Below, in pieces: positions 5,479 through 8,498 of a stretch of 8,498 nucleotides of DNA. Numbering within the stretch: position 1 is the first letter of the stretch; each line of letters starts with the position of its first letter. Origin of the DNA: Tannerella sp. (GTDB taxonomy: Bacteria > Bacteroidota > Bacteroidia > Bacteroidales > Tannerellaceae); NCBI GenBank assembly GCA_031288935.1, contig JAITQL010000235.1, positions 1 through 8,498 on the forward strand, written 5' to 3'. Position numbers and translations under genes: made by a program. The notes beneath the pieces are model-generated. The model saw only the letters and a program-made list of their open reading frames with translations. It ran no database searches and was not told where the DNA came from.

Positions 5479-7140
5479 ATGCTTGAAAAATTTTTATCGA
5501 AAACAACGTTCGATTCACAAGCGGATTTTATCGCAAACTTTAAAGTAAATGTGCCGGAAAATTTCAATTACGGCTATGACGTAGTAGATGCCTGGGCGGC
5601 GAAGTCGCCCGATAAAAAGGCTCTTTGCTGGACCAATGACCGGGGGGAGCATGTTGATTTCACGTTCGCCGACTTGAAAGAACAGTCCGACCGGACGGCG
5701 TCCTATTTTCAGTCGCTGGGCATTGGCAGGGGCGACATGGTGATGCTGATTCTCAAACGCCGCTACGAATTTTGGTATTCCATCATCGCGCTGCACAAGC
5801 TGGGCGCCGTCGTGATTCCCGCTACGCACCTGCTGACCAAAAAGGATATTGTCTTTCGCGCCAATGCGGCCGACATCAAGGCGATTGTCTGTGTCGGCGA
5901 GGAACCGATACTCAAACACGTCAGGGAGTCGCTTCCCGAATCGCCCACCGTCAAGCAGCTGGTCTCCGTCGGGCCGCTGACGCCGGAAGGCTTCGGCGAT
6001 TTTCACGGGGGGATTCGCGGGGCAGCGCCCTTTGTCCGCCCGGCCCGTGTGAATACGAACGGCGACACCTCGCTGATGTATTTTACCTCCGGCACGTCCG
6101 GCAACCCCAAGATGGTCATCCATGACTTTACCTATCCGCTGGGACATATCGTGACCGGCACTTACTGGCATAACCTGAACGAAGACAGCCTCCACCTCAC
6201 CATTGCCGATACCGGCTGGGGCAAAGCCGTATGGGGCAAACTGTACGGACAGTGGATTGCCGGCGCCACCGTGTTCGTGTACGATCACGAGAAATTTACG
6301 CCTGCCGACATGCTTCGCATGATTCAGGATTACCGGATTACGTCGCTGTGCGCACCGCCTACGATTTTCCGTTTCCTGATCCGTGAAGACCTGACCCGTT
6401 ACGACCTTTCTTCCCTGAAATACTGTACCATTGCGGGCGAGGCGCTGAATCCGGCCGTATTCGATGCGTTCCACAAGCTGACCGGTATCAAGCTGATGGA
6501 AGGTTTCGGACAGACGGAAACGACGCTGACGATCTGTACGCTCCCGTGGACTGAACCGAAACCCGGCTCCATGGGACTGCCCAATCCGCAGTATGACGTG
6601 GATCTGCTCCGCCCGGACGGAAGCGCGGCGGAAGACGGCGAGCAGGGGCAGATCGTGATTCATACGAAAAACAGCAAGCCGCTCGGCCTGTTCAAGGAAT
6701 ACTATCGCGATGCGGAACGTACGCGCGAAGCGTGGGACGGCGACATCTACTATACCGGCGACGTGGCGTGGCGCGACGAGGACGGATACTACTGGTTTGT
6801 GGGACGTGCCGACGACGTCATCAAAAGTTCCGGTTACCGGATTGGCCCCTTTGAAGTCGAAAGCGCGCTGATGACGCATCCGGGCGTGGTGGAATGTGCC
6901 GTCACGGGCGTGCCGGACGACATTCGCGGGCAGGTCGTCAAAGCCACCATCGTCCTGTCCGGGGATTATGCGGACAGAGCCGGAGATGCGCTGGTCAGGG
7001 AAATACAGGAGCATGTGAAACAAGTTACCGCACCCTACAAATATCCGCGCATCGTTGAGTTTGTAAAAGAATTGCCGAAAACCATCAGCGGCAAAATCCG
7101 GCGGGTCGAGATTCGGGAAAAAGACGACCGGAAACAGTGA
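5479..7140 (+). CDS. AMP-forming acyl-CoA synthetase/ligase (acetyl- to medium-chain-like)
   Basis: The 553-residue enzyme belongs to the ANL adenylate-forming superfamily. It activates a carboxylic acid with ATP to an acyl-adenylate and transfers it to CoA in the cytoplasm. All core motifs are present: P-loop TSGTSGNPK (203-211), GFGQTET (342-348), YTGD (425-428, D428 contacting the ATP ribose), GRADDVIKSSGYRIGP (442-457, with the hinge region) and PKTISGKIRR, whose K539 is the catalytic, acetylation-prone lysine. The W-rich ADTGWGKAVWGKLYGQW segment resembles medium-chain acyl-CoA synthetases more than acetyl-CoA synthetase Acs, and the enzyme is shorter than Acs. The acid substrate cannot be read from the sequence. 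AGG lies just before the ATG. A poor promoter match (TTTG 5413-5416, TGATTTTG 5439-5446) lies upstream; read-through from the HTH-cupin gene is as likely. Confidence 0.92.
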   Translation: MLEKFLSKTTFDSQADFIANFKVNVPENFNYGYDVVDAWAAKSPDKKALCWTNDRGEHVDFTFADLKEQSDRTASYFQSLGIGRGDMVMLILKRRYEFWYSIIALHKLGAVVIPATHLLTKKDIVFRANAADIKAIVCVGEEPILKHVRESLPESPTVKQLVSVGPLTPEGFGDFHGGIRGAAPFVRPARVNTNGDTSLMYFTSGTSGNPKMVIHDFTYPLGHIVTGTYWHNLNEDSLHLTIADTGWGKAVWGKLYGQWIAGATVFVYDHEKFTPADMLRMIQDYRITSLCAPPTIFRFLIREDLTRYDLSSLKYCTIAGEALNPAVFDAFHKLTGIKLMEGFGQTETTLTICTLPWTEPKPGSMGLPNPQYDVDLLRPDGSAAEDGEQGQIVIHTKNSKPLGLFKEYYRDAERTREAWDGDIYYTGDVAWRDEDGYYWFVGRADDVIKSSGYRIGPFEVESALMTHPGVVECAVTGVPDDIRGQVVKATIVLSGDYADRAGDALVREIQEHVKQVTAPYKYPRIVEFVKELPKTISGKIRRVEIREKDDRKQ

Positions 7141-7184
7141 GCCAGTGCCGTGTTTCACACCGATTCAATGGATTTAAACGCGGA

Positions 7185-7214
7185 TTTCAACTACTGCCAA
7201 ACAGCGTATATTTG
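7185..7214 (+). promoter_or_regulatory. Promoter of the GH16-like gene
   Basis: TATATTTG (7207-7214) is an exact match to the Bacteroidota -7 consensus, and TTTC (7185-7188), one base from the -33 TTTG, lies 18 bp upstream. The site is in the 148-nt gap after the ligase gene. It would give a leader of about 65-70 nt before the ATG at 7289, which suggests the hydrolase gene is an independent transcription unit. Confidence 0.5.
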
Positions 7215-7288
7215 TCCTCAAAACAACAACTCGCGGGAATGTGGCCGGTTCGGAATACTGCCCCGTGAAATAAACAACAGCTTTTACG

Positions 7289-8498
7289 ATGAATACGTCC
7301 AATCATACATCCGTTCCGTCATGCCGGCATTCCGTCCGGGCATGGATACTTTTTACGGTCTTTGCGGGAACGGTTTCCGCAGAAGTGTCGGCGCAGTCCG
7401 GCGCAGAGGAATATGTCTATAAGGATTTCAACCGCGGCGGACCGTCCGGCGACAGCGGCTGGGTACAATCCATCCGGGTTGTCGAGCCGGCGTGCCGTGC
7501 GGAAGTGCAGGGCGCTGTCGCCGTCCGCTTCCAGGCGCCGGGCATGGAACGCGCCGCCGCCTTTTGCTGGCGTCAACCCGACGCGGATCATCCCGGACAG
7601 TGGGGGTATGAGGCCGACCTGACGCCGGAAGGTATCCGGCTGGACAGCGACGGAAACGGCTCGTTTCTGTTTCCGGCAGACGAGTTTCCCGCCGGCCCGG
7701 CAACCGTCCGCATTTTTGCCGACAACCGGCAGGGCAAGCGGGATCTTTTCGAACTGCAGCTGTACAACAGGGGCGGCGTGGCATGGAACCGGGGCATACC
7801 GCAGACCGCGCCGCCGGCGGCCAAAGGCTTGCAGCTGGTCTTTGCGGACGACTTCGACGCGCCGCCGTCCATCTCCAACGACGGACGGAATGCCCGCTAT
7901 TCCGCCCACAAGCCCCTCCACGGCGATTTCAGCGGATGGCAGTTTGCCGACGCGGACGGCCCCGACAACCCCTTTGAACAGATCGACACCTACCTGAAGA
8001 TCAAAGCCCGCAAGAGGCCGGGCACAAACGGCAGTTCCGGCATCATCGCTTCGGTGAACATGGACGGCAAAGGGTTCTGGACAAAAGCGCCCTGCTATTT
8101 CGAGTGCCGTTTCACGGCGCAGTCTGCCATCGGCACATGGCCTGCCTTCTGGTTGCTGACCGCCTTCGACGGATCGCCCGTTGACGAGCTGGACATCATC
8201 GAAGCCTACGGCGGGAGAGGGGAGGGGCATCCGAATTTCGACGGCTATTGCATCGTCAGCCATTTCTGGCGACAAAAAGAAGCCGACGGCAGCCGGAAAA
8301 AGGATTACGACACCCGCGTCCCCATGACGCAACTCGGCGGCGGTTCAACCTGGTCTGCCACTTTCCATACATACGCCGTCTCCATCGGAATGGAAGAAAC
8401 GGTGTACTACTTCAACGACAGGGAGGTACTGCGCCACCCGACCAACGACGTGTCGCGCAGCCAGCCGCATTTCTTCCTCGTAAACTATGCCGTCGGAG
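7289..8498 (+). CDS. Secreted family 16 glycoside hydrolase-like protein (partial, 3' end outside window)
   Basis: The frame from ATG 7289 stays open for 403 codons to the right edge. The N-terminus is a long signal peptide: basic residues to R17, hydrophobic AWILFTVFAGTVSA (18-31), and AxA-type cleavage options after A31 or A35. A beta-rich, Ig-like domain follows (about 58-165; RVVEPACRAEVQGAVAVRFQ). The catalytic jelly-roll starts near 181 (LQLVFADDFD). It carries TWPAFWLL (283-290) and ELDIIE (300-305), the GH16 ExDxxE active-site strand with E300 as nucleophile, D302 as helper and E305 as acid/base. The last visible residues, FFLVNYAVG, fit the conserved late strand, so perhaps only a few dozen residues are missing. 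GH16 enzymes cleave beta-1,3/1,4-glucans or galactans by a retaining mechanism; the substrate here is unknown. The protein should act in the periplasm or outside the cell. No SusC/SusD genes are visible in the window. Confidence 0.85.
   Translation, partial: MNTSNHTSVPSCRHSVRAWILFTVFAGTVSAEVSAQSGAEEYVYKDFNRGGPSGDSGWVQSIRVVEPACRAEVQGAVAVRFQAPGMERAAAFCWRQPDADHPGQWGYEADLTPEGIRLDSDGNGSFLFPADEFPAGPATVRIFADNRQGKRDLFELQLYNRGGVAWNRGIPQTAPPAAKGLQLVFADDFDAPPSISNDGRNARYSAHKPLHGDFSGWQFADADGPDNPFEQIDTYLKIKARKRPGTNGSSGIIASVNMDGKGFWTKAPCYFECRFTAQSAIGTWPAFWLLTAFDGSPVDELDIIEAYGGRGEGHPNFDGYCIVSHFWRQKEADGSRKKDYDTRVPMTQLGGGSTWSATFHTYAVSIGMEETVYYFNDREVLRHPTNDVSRSQPHFFLVNYAVG

Noticed and set aside
5515..7158. 547-codon minus-strand frame opposite the ligase
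   Set aside because: It is open only because the sense gene lacks TTA, CTA and TCA codons; its protein has no known pattern, while the sense frame has every ANL motif.
7151..7163. Short GTGT-TTC-ACAC hairpin after the ligase stop
   Set aside because: The stem is only 4 bp and has no T-run behind it, so it does not qualify as a terminator.
7150..7422. 90-codon plus-strand frame starting after the ligase
   Set aside because: It crosses the predicted GH16-like promoter and overlaps the signal-peptide region in another frame; the sequence is compositionally odd and matches nothing.
7319..8332. 337-codon minus-strand frame over the GH16-like gene
   Set aside because: It is an in-register shadow of the GH16-like frame, which carries a signal peptide and the ExDxxE active site.

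Overview
The window looks like a chromosomal segment from a member of the Bacteroidales (phylum Bacteroidota). The reasons are a long, roughly 300-residue NusB, the gene order nusB-yajC-ybbR-coaE-DUF5606, near absence of Shine-Dalgarno sequences, and intergenic boxes that match the Bacteroidota -7 promoter element TAnnTTTG. The genes are fairly GC-rich while the spacers are AT-rich. Genus cannot be fixed from the sequence alone.

Layout from left to right. Bases 1-54 are probably the last codons of a plus-strand gene that starts outside the window. An AT-rich spacer with one small hairpin (55-243) separates it from a minus-strand gene for an exported GDPD/PI-PLC-like phosphodiesterase (244-1032). 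A 232-bp divergent spacer follows. It holds a candidate promoter for each side, a perfect 21-bp dyad and short direct repeats. Everything to the right is on the plus strand: nusB (1265-2191), yajC (2238-2570), a YbbR/CdaR-like membrane protein (2579-3586), coaE (3591-4220), a DUF5606-type protein (4280-4849), an HTH-cupin regulator (4865-5419), an AMP-forming acyl-CoA ligase (5479-7140), and a family 16 glycoside hydrolase-like secreted protein whose frame is still open at the right edge (7289-8498).

How the genes may work together. nusB, yajC, ybbR and coaE form a tight housekeeping operon covering rRNA transcription antitermination, the Sec translocon accessory subunit, an envelope protein and the last step of CoA synthesis. 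A consensus -7 box in the 59-nt gap after coaE suggests a second transcription start for the DUF5606 gene, the HTH-cupin gene and probably the ligase. The HTH-cupin/ligase pair resembles a local regulator next to the acid-activating enzyme whose level or product it may sense, and the ligase consumes the CoA whose synthesis coaE completes. The GH16-like gene has its own promoter candidate and a signal peptide, and is best read as a separate unit for carbohydrate attack outside the cytoplasm.

No tRNA, rRNA, CRISPR array, insertion sequence or phage gene was seen. I see no clear candidate for a wholly new system. The most open questions are the HTH-cupin/ligase pair, the DUF5606 protein with its charge-segregated tail, the dyad in the divergent spacer, and the substrate of the GH16-like enzyme.
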